This document shows positions 9,390-18,089 of a stretch of 41,731 nt of DNA, piece by piece; position 1 is the stretch's first letter, and each line of letters begins with the position of its first letter. Source of the stretch: Spirochaetota bacterium (GTDB lineage: Bacteria; Spirochaetota; UBA4802; JAFGDQ01). Both the position numbers and the translations under genes were made by a program. The stretch spans positions 74,117 through 115,847 of the forward strand of contig JAXHTS010000055.1 of assembly GCA_034190085.1 (NCBI GenBank), written 5' to 3'. The notes beneath the pieces were generated by a model that was given only the letters and a program-made list of their open reading frames with translations, did no database searches and had not been told where the DNA came from.

Positions 9390-9629
9390 TTATATGAATA
9401 ATTGAATGATTTCAAATAAATTTTCACTAATTCCTAACCTAATTTTAAGCGCATCAGAATCTCCATATATTACATGAACGCTATTAATTAACTTTTTCAA
9501 ACAGCGCCAAAATAGCATGGATGAACTATTATATATATAACAATTTGTCAAGGAAAATGACATTACTATTGAATGCAAGCTTTCAACATCCAATAAACAG
9601 AATGGGACTCCTATAAATTCTATTAATAT
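9390..9629 (-). pseudogene. Possible remnant of a STAS-domain protein
   Basis: An open minus-strand stretch of about 80 codons has no ATG and no well-placed ribosome-binding site (TTG at 9593 is the only usual start). Its second half reads like the end of a STAS domain: IVMSFSLTNCYIYNSSSML resembles the strand and DSSGL phosphorylation loop of anti-sigma-factor antagonists, with Asp changed to Asn. It continues as ALKIRLGISENLFEII, like the usual final helix. The N-terminal half of a STAS domain is absent. It may be a decayed gene, or chance in AT-rich DNA. The surrounding 9181-9637 region (457 nt) otherwise shows no features. Confidence 0.22.
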
Positions 9630-9637
9630 TCATATCC

Positions 9638-10147
9638 ATGAACAGAAAACTTAAACAACAATCCCTAGGAAAAAAGACAGCTCTGCTCCTTGCTATACTC
9701 TTGCCCATTATAGGTTATTGTATTGGAAGCCATTTAGGAAAGCATATGATTGTCCATTTTCTGTCAGGTGAAAACTCACTGTTATTTTTACTCTATCAAC
9801 CCGCTTTTGAGAATATTAGTAAAATCAGGCTTTTGGGTAGTAATAATGAATATAAAAGACTTGTAGGTTACCATTCTCTTATAGAAAATAGAAGAATAGA
9901 TGTCGATTTTTTAATTGATAGATACACAAGTGAAGAATCAATATATCTAAGAAGATCTATCATCTGGCTGATGGGATATTCTAAAGATGAAAAGAGTATA
10001 TATAATTTTCTATCTGATATTTATGAAGAAGCCCCTTGGCGGAATAAGCTTGAAGTTTTACGGACCATGAAAAGGTTAGACATAAATCTATTTAATAAAT
10101 TTATCAAGTATCATAATATTGATATAGGGCAATTCAATGGGATATAA
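9638..10147 (+). CDS. Small membrane-anchored protein with HEAT-like helices
   Basis: I do not recognise a named family. The 169-aa product begins with a basic N-terminus followed by one hydrophobic span (ALLLAILLPIIGYCIGSHLG, residues ~15-35), then a helical domain. Helix pairs such as SEESIYLRRSIIWLMGYSK and NKLEVLRTMKRLDINLF resemble HEAT-type repeats, which serve in protein binding. It is probably a type II membrane protein with the helical part outside the cytoplasm. No strong ribosome-binding site precedes the ATG. It lies 143 nt before the RND exporter and may be its partner, but that is inference from position only. Confidence 0.5.
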   Translation: MNRKLKQQSLGKKTALLLAILLPIIGYCIGSHLGKHMIVHFLSGENSLLFLLYQPAFENISKIRLLGSNNEYKRLVGYHSLIENRRIDVDFLIDRYTSEESIYLRRSIIWLMGYSKDEKSIYNFLSDIYEEAPWRNKLEVLRTMKRLDINLFNKFIKYHNIDIGQFNGI

Positions 10148-10290
10148 TTAGCCATTCATGATATAGTAGGCTTCACAAGTATTTAGTTGTAATATTTTGT
10201 ATTTCTGTATTATTTAAAAATCCCATCGTATTGGAATTTATACTCCTTCAAATTAGAAGCGATTATCTACTTGGAAGAGACTGAAAACAA

Positions 10291-12624
10291 ATGACAAATT
10301 CTGACAGCTTAATAGAGATAATTATTTCTAGGTATAAGCATATCCTCCTAGGCATTTTAATCATTACAATCCCCCTATTTTATTACTTCCTACAACAAAA
10401 GCATGTCAATCAGATTGATATCTATTTTGATGAGGATAGTCCAGAATTGTTATTCTATAAGAGATTCCAAGAAACTTATGGGAATGAAGAACTCCTGGCT
10501 ATTGCCTTCAGTGAGGAAGATATATTCACAAAGGCGAACATTGATATCATCAGGTCCATAACGAATACGATTAAGGGGATAGATGGCGTGCAGAGGGTAT
10601 TCAGTCTAACGGAAGTAGAGGAGGCAGTAGGATATGATGACACCATCTCATTTAAAAAGATCATCCCAGAGGAGATGATCGCAGAGAATAAACTACACGA
10701 GATAAGGGATGATGTATTAGAGAACAACCTTCTCATTAACAGTCTGATCTCAAGAGATGGAGGTACTACAGCAATCTTAGCGGAGATACAACCGCTTATA
10801 CAGAAAGAGAAAAGAGAGGTTTTAAAAAATATTGTCAGAACAATTGATCATATTTGTAGCGATAAGGTTGAAATTCATTATACTGGCATTCCATATACTG
10901 AATTGGAGATGAGTAAACTCTCTATAAGGGATTTTATCACATTTACTCCTATTATCCTGTTATGTATATTCATTATTATAACTATAATGCTAAAAAATTT
11001 CAGTCTCTCTATACTCTCTCAGTTCAATCTTCTGGTTATATTTGTATGGGGCATCGGTTTTTTTATCTTCTGTGGAGAGAGCTTCAATATTGTTACTATC
11101 ATTATGGGAGCGATTCTATTAGCTATTGCCATTGCTGATACGATTCACTTACTATCACACTACAAGGATAATTATCAAATCATTGATAATGATCATAGTC
11201 TGATAGTTGAAAACACTGTTAAACAGATATGGCTTCCCTGCTTCTATACAAGCATAACAACAGCAATAGGATTCTTTTCTTTTATATTGAGTAGCATCAG
11301 GCCGGTTAAGATACTCGGAGTCTTTACCTCCATCAGTGTTTTAATTGCTTTCTTTATCACAATGACCTTTCTTCCAGCGATGCTTTTAATTTTCCATAAG
11401 AATAACTGGCTAAATACCCTTGAGGATAAGGCGTTTAAACCTTCGAATAATAATAATAACAGCCCGCTTATGAAAATATTTTGGGTAATTGGTAGTTTCG
11501 TTATAAATCATGATAGAATAATTGGAATTTCTACAATCGTGATAATAGGACTCTCCATTATTGGCATATCAAAGATAAAATTTGAGACCAACACAATAAA
11601 TTATCTACCCGAAAAGAATAAATTGAGGATGGATGTCGAATTTATTGACAATAAACTCGGTGGCACGATACCCTTTGCAATGCTGATTCAGGCTAAATCC
11701 AGCGATTGTGATTTCACTCATCCCGCAAGTCTTAACCTGATCAATGACATACAGAATTATATGATGAGTAATATAGTTCATTTCTCAACCTCCTTTTCGA
11801 TTGCTGATTATTGTAAAGAGATAAATAGGGCCTTTAACAACGGCAATGAAAAGTACTATAGGATTCCCAAAGAGAGAAGTGATATAGTGGATTTTTATGA
11901 GATCGGGGATTCTGAGATTCTTGACAGGGTAATTGCGCCTGACTTTATGGAGGCAAGAATATCTTTTCAATCCGTCTGGGATACAAATGAGACGGCAAGC
12001 AGATATGAAAAACTGATTTTTGATTATTTAACAGCAAAGCTGGGACAAAACTTCAGCTACAAAATGACTGGACTCTCATCCCTATATCTTACCATGGAGG
12101 AGAATCTCAAGTATAGTCAGATCAAGAGCTTTCTATTAGCCTTTGTACTTATATTTATAATGATGTTTTTTGTATGTAAAACCATATCACTTACAGTGAT
12201 CAGCATGATAGCAAACATCTTCCCTATAGCCTCTATTCTTGGCATTATGGGATGGTATAATATCCCAATGGATGTTTCAACAATAATGATTGCAAGCGTT
12301 ACACTCGGGATAGCTGTGGATGATACAATTCATTTTCTCACCTGGTTCAAGAGAAATATGTCTACCAGGGGAGAGATTAAGTCCGCTCTTTTGAATACCT
12401 ACAAGGACGTTGGGAAGCCAATCGTTATCACATCTTTGGTCCTTTTCTTGGGGTTCTTTATTCTGATATTAGGCAGCCTTAAACCAACCCACTTTTTCGG
12501 AGTGCTTACAGCCTTTGCAATGTTGCTGGCTCTAATTGGTGATCTGGTAATACTCCCATCCCTATTGATAATCTTTAAACCTAAAATACAACTAAAAAAT
12601 CAATTGAAGATTTCTTCTCACTAG
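10291..12624 (+). CDS. RND-superfamily exporter (MMPL / HAE-3 type)
   Basis: The 777-aa protein has the duplicated RND plan. A first membrane span (residues ~15-32) is followed by a ~170-residue extracytoplasmic loop and five spans (~215-370). A second single span (~405-425), a second loop and a final five spans (~625-765) follow. Each half has the characteristic fourth-helix motif: ADTIHLLSHYKDN in the first, VDDTIHFLTWFKR in the second, with the Asp likely in proton relay. Length and motifs fit the HAE-3/MMPL branch, related to hopanoid and lipid transporters, rather than the ~1040-aa AcrB type. The substrate is probably a lipid or hydrophobic compound. No adaptor or outer-membrane channel gene is adjacent. 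Confidence 0.85.
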   Translation: MTNSDSLIEIIISRYKHILLGILIITIPLFYYFLQQKHVNQIDIYFDEDSPELLFYKRFQETYGNEELLAIAFSEEDIFTKANIDIIRSITNTIKGIDGVQRVFSLTEVEEAVGYDDTISFKKIIPEEMIAENKLHEIRDDVLENNLLINSLISRDGGTTAILAEIQPLIQKEKREVLKNIVRTIDHICSDKVEIHYTGIPYTELEMSKLSIRDFITFTPIILLCIFIIITIMLKNFSLSILSQFNLLVIFVWGIGFFIFCGESFNIVTIIMGAILLAIAIADTIHLLSHYKDNYQIIDNDHSLIVENTVKQIWLPCFYTSITTAIGFFSFILSSIRPVKILGVFTSISVLIAFFITMTFLPAMLLIFHKNNWLNTLEDKAFKPSNNNNNSPLMKIFWVIGSFVINHDRIIGISTIVIIGLSIIGISKIKFETNTINYLPEKNKLRMDVEFIDNKLGGTIPFAMLIQAKSSDCDFTHPASLNLINDIQNYMMSNIVHFSTSFSIADYCKEINRAFNNGNEKYYRIPKERSDIVDFYEIGDSEILDRVIAPDFMEARISFQSVWDTNETASRYEKLIFDYLTAKLGQNFSYKMTGLSSLYLTMEENLKYSQIKSFLLAFVLIFIMMFFVCKTISLTVISMIANIFPIASILGIMGWYNIPMDVSTIMIASVTLGIAVDDTIHFLTWFKRNMSTRGEIKSALLNTYKDVGKPIVITSLVLFLGFFILILGSLKPTHFFGVLTAFAMLLALIGDLVILPSLLIIFKPKIQLKNQLKISSH

Positions 12625-12732
12625 TCATTATTTTCAGCATTTATACATTTTTATCTTGAAATTTCGGAGTCTCTATTTACTCTTTACAACAATCAATAGT
12701 ATGTGAAATCGATTGATTAGGGAGGATTTACT

Positions 12733-14481
12733 ATGAGTAATGAAGATATATACAACAATATTGAACAAGCCAAGAAGGAATGGGAGGAGAAGGTACTAAC
12801 CCCTGCGTATCAGCGTTTTGGTCAGCAGGAATCACCAACAAAAATCTATACACCTTTGGATGTAAAGGATTTTGATTATATGAAGGATGTCGGACTCCCC
12901 GGTCAATATCCCTTCACTGGCGCAACATATCCAACAAATATCTTTGGACTAGGGATAAAGATGATGGCCATAGGAGGGGGAGATCTGCCTTTAAGAAGGG
13001 CAGCGATCTATTCAGGATATGGCACGTCTGAGGATACTAGAGATTATTACAAGGAAGAGATATCTCGTGGATTTACTGGAGGCCCAAATCTGGCCCTAGA
13101 TCTCCCAACTCAATGCGGGTTGGATTCGGATAATCCAACAGTTGAGGGTGAAGTAGGAAAGGTTGGGGTAGCGATTGATACTCTTAAAGACTTCGAAATA
13201 ATATTTGAACCGTTTGTAAATGGACGCGATCTGGATAAAATTGGTACTAACATTACCATCAATGCAGCATCAAATATCTTAATGGCAATGTATCTGGCGC
13301 TTGCAGATAAGAGAGGCGTAAGCTGGGATAAATTGAGGAGCACCCCTCAGAATGATATTCTAAAAGAGTTTGTATCCAGAGGAACATACATTTATCCACC
13401 CAGACCATCGATGAGGATGTTCAGAGATAGCCTTGTCTTTTTTAATAAAAACTGTCCCGGAATTAATATAACAAGTATTGGTGGTTACCACATTAGAGAG
13501 GGTGGCGCTACTCGAATTCAGGATTTAGCATTTAGTATGGCAATAGGCATAGCATACATTCAGGAAGGTATTAATGCTGGATTGGATATTGATTCCTTTG
13601 CTCCCAAATTTACATTTAATGCCTTTGGTGGAAGTATGGAGTTTTTTAAGGAAATTGGCTTCCAGAGAGCAGCAAGGAGAATGTGGGCAAGGATTTTAAA
13701 AGAAAGGTTTGGAGCAAAGAAGCAAGAGAGTATGAGAATACGCGTTCCAGCTGCAGCGCATATTGGCTGCAGCAGCACTACTAAGCAGCGTGCGCTGAAT
13801 AATGTGACAAGAGCAATAGTCGGTGGAATAGCTGGAGCCCTATCAGGCGGACCGCCTGCTGCATTTCCTCCCTATGATGAGGCTTTAGGATTAGGTTGGA
13901 GCAGAGAAGCAAAGCAACTCATGATTGATGCAGTAAGAATTCTAATTCTTGAGGCCAAACTATCAGATGTGATTGATCCCTTAGCAGGATCCTATTATGT
14001 AGAATCCCTGACCAATGAGATTGAGGAGGAGGCTTGGGATGAATTGAAAAAAATCGAAGAGATGGGCGGCGCTGTCGCTGCCATTGAGGATGGATATATG
14101 CAGAGAGAGGTAGCAAAGAGCGCTGCTGAAAAACAGCGCAAGATAGATGACAGAGAAGAGTTTGTTGTTGGTGTCAATTGCTTTACAGATGACACAGAAC
14201 TGGATGTTACCACAAGCAAGATTGTAGAAAATCCCTATAATCCTGAAAAAAGGGCTAAAGCTGAAGAAAAACAGAAGCAAAGGCTGTCCGAAATTAAGAG
14301 CAAGAGAGATAATAAAGAGGTGAGTAGATTACTCAAGGATCTTAAAGAGGCAGCAAAAGATGAGAGCAAAAACTTGATGCCAATCTTTATTGACTGCGCC
14401 AAGGCTTATGTCAGTGAACAGGAGCAGTGTGATGTCTTGAGAGAGGTCTTTGGCGAATGGGAGAGGGATACATATATTTAG
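12733..14481 (+). CDS. Divergent acyl-CoA mutase large subunit, copy 1 (methylmalonyl-CoA mutase family)
   Basis: The 582-aa product covers the full substrate-binding barrel and C-terminal linker of B12-dependent acyl-CoA mutases but has no B12-binding domain, as in the two-subunit types. Aligned by eye with P. shermanii MCM, it keeps Gln197 (Q206), Arg207 (R216), Tyr243/His244 (Y252-H253) and Glu370 (E383). Differences: Tyr89 is Ile70; PWTxRQYAGF is replaced by a longer segment ending LRRAAIYSGYG; HxQTSG is lost; HTNSxDE reads FPPYDE, so Asn366 is Pro. These motifs are, as I recall, shared by MCM, isobutyryl-, ethylmalonyl- and 2-hydroxyisobutyryl-CoA mutases, so the substrate is probably different, or activity is altered. 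The ATG follows AGGGAGGATTTACT. The paralogue follows after 257 nt. Confidence 0.82.
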   Translation: MSNEDIYNNIEQAKKEWEEKVLTPAYQRFGQQESPTKIYTPLDVKDFDYMKDVGLPGQYPFTGATYPTNIFGLGIKMMAIGGGDLPLRRAAIYSGYGTSEDTRDYYKEEISRGFTGGPNLALDLPTQCGLDSDNPTVEGEVGKVGVAIDTLKDFEIIFEPFVNGRDLDKIGTNITINAASNILMAMYLALADKRGVSWDKLRSTPQNDILKEFVSRGTYIYPPRPSMRMFRDSLVFFNKNCPGINITSIGGYHIREGGATRIQDLAFSMAIGIAYIQEGINAGLDIDSFAPKFTFNAFGGSMEFFKEIGFQRAARRMWARILKERFGAKKQESMRIRVPAAAHIGCSSTTKQRALNNVTRAIVGGIAGALSGGPPAAFPPYDEALGLGWSREAKQLMIDAVRILILEAKLSDVIDPLAGSYYVESLTNEIEEEAWDELKKIEEMGGAVAAIEDGYMQREVAKSAAEKQRKIDDREEFVVGVNCFTDDTELDVTTSKIVENPYNPEKRAKAEEKQKQRLSEIKSKRDNKEVSRLLKDLKEAAKDESKNLMPIFIDCAKAYVSEQEQCDVLREVFGEWERDTYI

Positions 14482-14738
14482 TAAGCATAGAATAAATTCT
14501 GCTAAAATACATATTTTATTTGTGTGGATAACGACAATATAAACTAATGAGAATATATTAAAGGGATAGAAATGATGGCTAAGGGAAAAGAATTTATCCA
14601 GAGATTGAATCTCTAAACAAACATAAATTCTCAAATCACACAACAGTCGATCCATTTATCGTGATCATTTATTCACCAAGTTTCGACTCATAAAACAATA
14701 ATACTAAGGGTATACTAACAAACAAAGGAGGAATTCAT

Positions 14739-16484
14739 ATGAGCAACGAAGATATGAAAAAAGAGATTGGAGAAGCCAAGAAGGTATGGGAAGAGAAGGT
14801 ATTAACTCCAGCATTTCAGCGCTTTGGACAGCAGGAATCACCAACAAGAATTTATACTCCCCTTGATGTAAAAGATTTTGATTACCTGAAAAAAGTGAAC
14901 TTCCCTGGACAATATCCCTTTACTGGCGGCACCTATGCCACAAACGTTTATGGTTTTGGTTTAAAGATGATGGCTGCGGGTGGTCAACTGCCAATGAGAA
15001 GGGCTGGGATGTATTCAGGATATGGCACTGCTGAGGATACGAGAGATTACTATAAGAATGAGATATCTCTTGGCATGCAGGGCGGCCCGAACCTGGCCTT
15101 AGATCTGCCTACCCAATGCGGTTACGATTCTGACGAACCATCTGTTGAGGGCGAAGTTGGCAAGGTCGGTGTTGCCATTGATACACTTAGGGATTTTGAA
15201 ATTATTTATGAGCCATTCGTGAATGGCAGCGATCTGGATAAGATTGCGACAAACATCACTATCAATTCTGCATGTAACATCCTCTTTGCAATGTATCTGG
15301 CGCTGGCAGACAAAAGGAGAATAAGCTGGGATAAACTCAAGAGTACTCCACAGAATGATATTCTTAAAGAATTTGTTTCACGCGGCACCTACATTTTTCC
15401 TCCAAGACCATCGATGAGGATGTTCAGAGACAGTCTGGTTTTCTTTAATAAACATGTACCCAAGGTAAATATAACCAGCATGGGCGGTTACCACATCAGA
15501 GAAGGCGGAGCAAACCACATTCAGGATCTGGCATTCAGCATGGCCAACGGTATTGCCTATCTGCAAGAGGGAGTAAACGCAGGACTCGATGTCGATTCTT
15601 TTGCCAATAGATTTACCTTCAATGCATTTGGCGGTAGTATGGATTTCTTTAGGGAGATAGCCTTTCACAGGGCAGCCAGAAGAATGTATGCCAGAATTTT
15701 GAAAGAGAGATTTGGGGCAAAGAAGCCAGAGAGCATGAGAATAAGGGTTCCAGCAACCGCCATGATCGGACCAAGCAGCACAACCAAACAACGTGCTCTC
15801 AATAATGTCACTAGAGCTGTAGTAGGGGCAATTGCTGGCGCATTATCTGGAGGACCTCCAGCACCATTCCCACCCTATGATGAACCTCTAGGATTGGGAT
15901 GGAGTAGAGAGGCAAGACAACTTGCGGATGATGCATTGAGAATACTCATATTAGAGGCAAAACTGTGTGATGTAACTGATCCATTGGCTGGATCATATTA
16001 TATTGAGTCCCTAACAGATGAAATTGAAGAGGAGGCATGGGCAGAATTAAAGAAAATAGATGAGATGGGTGGCGCTGTAGCAGCCATTGAGAGTGGATAC
16101 ATGCAGACTGAACTTGCTAAAAGCGCAGCCGAGCGACAACGCAAGATTGAGTCCAGGGAAGAATTTGTGGTGGGCGTGAATTGCTTTACGGATGATGTAG
16201 AACTAGATGTGACAACTAGCAAATTGGTAGAGAATCCTTATAATCCACAAAAGAGGGCAGAAGCTGAAGAAAAACAGAAAAAGAAGCTAGCCGAAATCAA
16301 GAGGACAAGGGATAACACTGAAGTGAGTAGATTACTCAAGGATCTTAAAGAAGCTGCAAAGGATGAGAGTAAAAATCTGATGCCAAACTTTATTGATTGC
16401 GCTAAGGCCTATGTCACTGAGCAGGAACAGTGCGATGTATTGAGAGAGGTTTTTGGCGAATGGGAGAAGGATACATACATTTAA
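14739..16484 (+). CDS. Divergent acyl-CoA mutase large subunit, copy 2 (methylmalonyl-CoA mutase family)
   Basis: This 581-aa paralogue is about 80% identical to copy 1 by eye and one residue shorter, in the altered segment near residue 82. It shares the same losses (no PWTxRQYAGF, no HxQTSG, PPYDE for NSxDE) and the same kept residues (Gln205, Arg215, Tyr251-His252, Glu382). It differs at likely pocket positions: Val70 for Ile70, and MIGPSS for HIGCSS after residue 340. The pair could form a heterodimer, like bacterial MCM with one active and one inactive subunit, or two homodimers with different substrates. Here both copies keep the same key residues, so neither looks like an obviously dead subunit. 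The AGGAGG site 7 nt before the ATG is very strong. A long hairpin follows the gene. Confidence 0.82.
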   Translation: MSNEDMKKEIGEAKKVWEEKVLTPAFQRFGQQESPTRIYTPLDVKDFDYLKKVNFPGQYPFTGGTYATNVYGFGLKMMAAGGQLPMRRAGMYSGYGTAEDTRDYYKNEISLGMQGGPNLALDLPTQCGYDSDEPSVEGEVGKVGVAIDTLRDFEIIYEPFVNGSDLDKIATNITINSACNILFAMYLALADKRRISWDKLKSTPQNDILKEFVSRGTYIFPPRPSMRMFRDSLVFFNKHVPKVNITSMGGYHIREGGANHIQDLAFSMANGIAYLQEGVNAGLDVDSFANRFTFNAFGGSMDFFREIAFHRAARRMYARILKERFGAKKPESMRIRVPATAMIGPSSTTKQRALNNVTRAVVGAIAGALSGGPPAPFPPYDEPLGLGWSREARQLADDALRILILEAKLCDVTDPLAGSYYIESLTDEIEEEAWAELKKIDEMGGAVAAIESGYMQTELAKSAAERQRKIESREEFVVGVNCFTDDVELDVTTSKLVENPYNPQKRAEAEEKQKKKLAEIKRTRDNTEVSRLLKDLKEAAKDESKNLMPNFIDCAKAYVTEQEQCDVLREVFGEWEKDTYI

Positions 16485-16533
16485 AAATTTTCAGATAATT
16501 GAGATATAGAATAATATTAATACTTCTTGCTAT

Positions 16534-16578
16534 ATTGAATACCCCTCATAATTGATATTATTTAGAGGGGTATTCAAT
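16534..16578. terminator. 14-bp perfect hairpin between convergent genes
   Basis: ATTGAATACCCCTC is followed after a 17-nt loop by its exact reverse complement. It sits between the mutase stop (16484) and the convergent methyltransferase stop (16604), so it probably ends transcription from both sides. Neither side has a proper T-run, so it is not a textbook intrinsic terminator; mRNA end protection is another possible role. Confidence 0.6.
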
Positions 16579-16603
16579 CCTTCCTGTATGTCACGAAAGG
16601 TCA

Positions 16604-17839
16604 TTATATTACCACTGCCTGAGCCATACCGAAAAAAGCGGTTATTTTACCCCCAATTGAGCCGTCTTTTTTTATCAAGAAATCTTTAGCCAACTCTTCA
16701 GCACTATGATGCCCTATTAATTGTAATCCCCTCTCCTCTAAAAAAAAATTGATTTCTCCTTCTTTTATTTTAAATTTATATGGCTCTCCAGTTGAATTAA
16801 TAGATTCGATCTGCTCTTTTACACCATATCCATCCCTTAATCTTTCTGAATCAATAATATAATTGAATACAACAAAACTACCTGGCTTTGAAATACTCTT
16901 TATAGCATTGAATATTGCATTAACTGCTCCTTCAGACAGATATTGAATTAAACCCTCCAGTAGAAATGTCGTTTTTTTCCCATTATCAAATCCTGCTTTA
17001 GATAAGCGATCTTCAATAGATTCTATAGCAAAATTAATAGGAACAAAAGTCACCTGTTCTGGTATATCAACATTTGATTTAATTAGACACTCGATCTTAT
17101 AACGCTGTGTAGTATGAATATCAAGTTCATAAATCCGTGTCTCCTGTATGTTGTCCTTAAAACGATATGCTCTTGAATCGAATCCTGCCCCAAGAATTAC
17201 TATTTGTGGGCAATTCTCATTTAAAGCCTTTGTGAATATTTGATCAAAAAATATGGTTCTTGCGCTATGATACTCGACTATTCCTTTTGCCAGTTTATTT
17301 TCCTTTATCCATTGTAAAACATCAAGGTTTTCGAATACTGTAAGCCAGTCTAAAGGAAGAAATATCTTGGCTATATTGTCTGGTCCTGGTATTCCGTCAA
17401 TCTTTTCAAAACAATGAATAGCGCGACAAAAAGCTGCTCCCATTGCTGTGACAGATGGTTTCTCTTCAACGCCCTTGGCCCCTTTTTGTTCATATATTCC
17501 TATAATATTCCCAAATGGATCATATACTGCAGCGGTACGTATTATATAATTTTCTTCGTAATTCTCAGATATATCAGTATGTTTAATTGCGCCGAATTCA
17601 ATAAGTTTTTGATATACTGATTCAATATCATCAACTGACCAGTAACCAATAAAATTAGTATTTGTACCGTTTATATCTTTTCTCCTCAAATTGAGGTATA
17701 GATTTATCCCGCCAATTTCAAAAATCAATGAAAAAGGCGTTTCAGATATAGGTTCCTTATCAAGAACTCGAGCATACCAATCCCTTGCCTTTTGGATTTC
17801 ATCTACTGTATATACAAGTGAATGCAAATTTTTAAACAT
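16604..17839 (-). CDS. VOC domain fused to a TIGR00027/PPM-type SAM methyltransferase
   Basis: The 411-aa product joins two domains. Residues ~1-120 form a vicinal oxygen chelate (glyoxalase/bleomycin-resistance) fold: LHSLVYTVDEIQKARDWYARVLDKEP at the start and DPFGNIIGIYEQ at the end, with His and Glu at two of the usual metal positions. Residues ~130-411 are a class I methyltransferase of the leucine-carboxyl/TIGR00027 type: EYHSARTIFFDQ, the SAM loop IVILGAGFDSRAYR, YELDIHTTQ and FLLEGLIQYLSEGAV. This methyltransferase branch modifies small molecules or protein ends; the substrate is unknown. The fusion suggests a metal-bound substrate site and methyl transfer in one polypeptide. The gene is convergent to the mutases and divergent from hypB. 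Confidence 0.8.
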   Translation of the reverse strand: MFKNLHSLVYTVDEIQKARDWYARVLDKEPISETPFSLIFEIGGINLYLNLRRKDINGTNTNFIGYWSVDDIESVYQKLIEFGAIKHTDISENYEENYIIRTAAVYDPFGNIIGIYEQKGAKGVEEKPSVTAMGAAFCRAIHCFEKIDGIPGPDNIAKIFLPLDWLTVFENLDVLQWIKENKLAKGIVEYHSARTIFFDQIFTKALNENCPQIVILGAGFDSRAYRFKDNIQETRIYELDIHTTQRYKIECLIKSNVDIPEQVTFVPINFAIESIEDRLSKAGFDNGKKTTFLLEGLIQYLSEGAVNAIFNAIKSISKPGSFVVFNYIIDSERLRDGYGVKEQIESINSTGEPYKFKIKEGEINFFLEERGLQLIGHHSAEELAKDFLIKKDGSIGGKITAFFGMAQAVVI

Positions 17840-17975
17840 AATCCCTCCCTTCCAACAGATGAAAAATATGATGAAATGGATTGATCAATCTTGTCAAGAT
17901 AATAAACTTGCCATTAAGGCTGTTATGTGTTTGTAAAGCTTCATTAAATTTGTTTTTTTTACATACATTACATTT

Positions 17976-18004
17976 TTGACTTTTTTATATAGATGAATTA
18001 ATGT
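17976..18004 (+). promoter_or_regulatory. Candidate housekeeping promoter for hypB
   Basis: TTGACT and TAATGT are separated by 17 nt, 85 nt before the hypB start, inside the divergent region after a T-rich stretch. The -10 element is a weak match. Confidence 0.25.
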
Positions 18005-18089
18005 AATAATGGAGAATAATATCGTCAAGAGATATCAACATTATTGTCTCGTTTAATGAAAAGAAAAAATCCTGGATTAGGGAGGAGAC

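Noticed and set aside
13110-14280. Several antisense open frames of 65-99 codons across the mutase genes
   Set aside because: They are shadows of the real coding frames: no ribosome-binding sites, and they recur at equivalent places in both paralogues because of shared codons.
14482-14738. Leader peptide (14 codons, MMAKGKEFIQRLNL) or B12 riboswitch between the two mutase genes
   Set aside because: The short frame has only a weak site and no regulatory hairpin partner, and I see neither a B12-box-like GCCACTG core nor the paired elements of a cobalamin riboswitch in this 257-nt gap or before the first copy.
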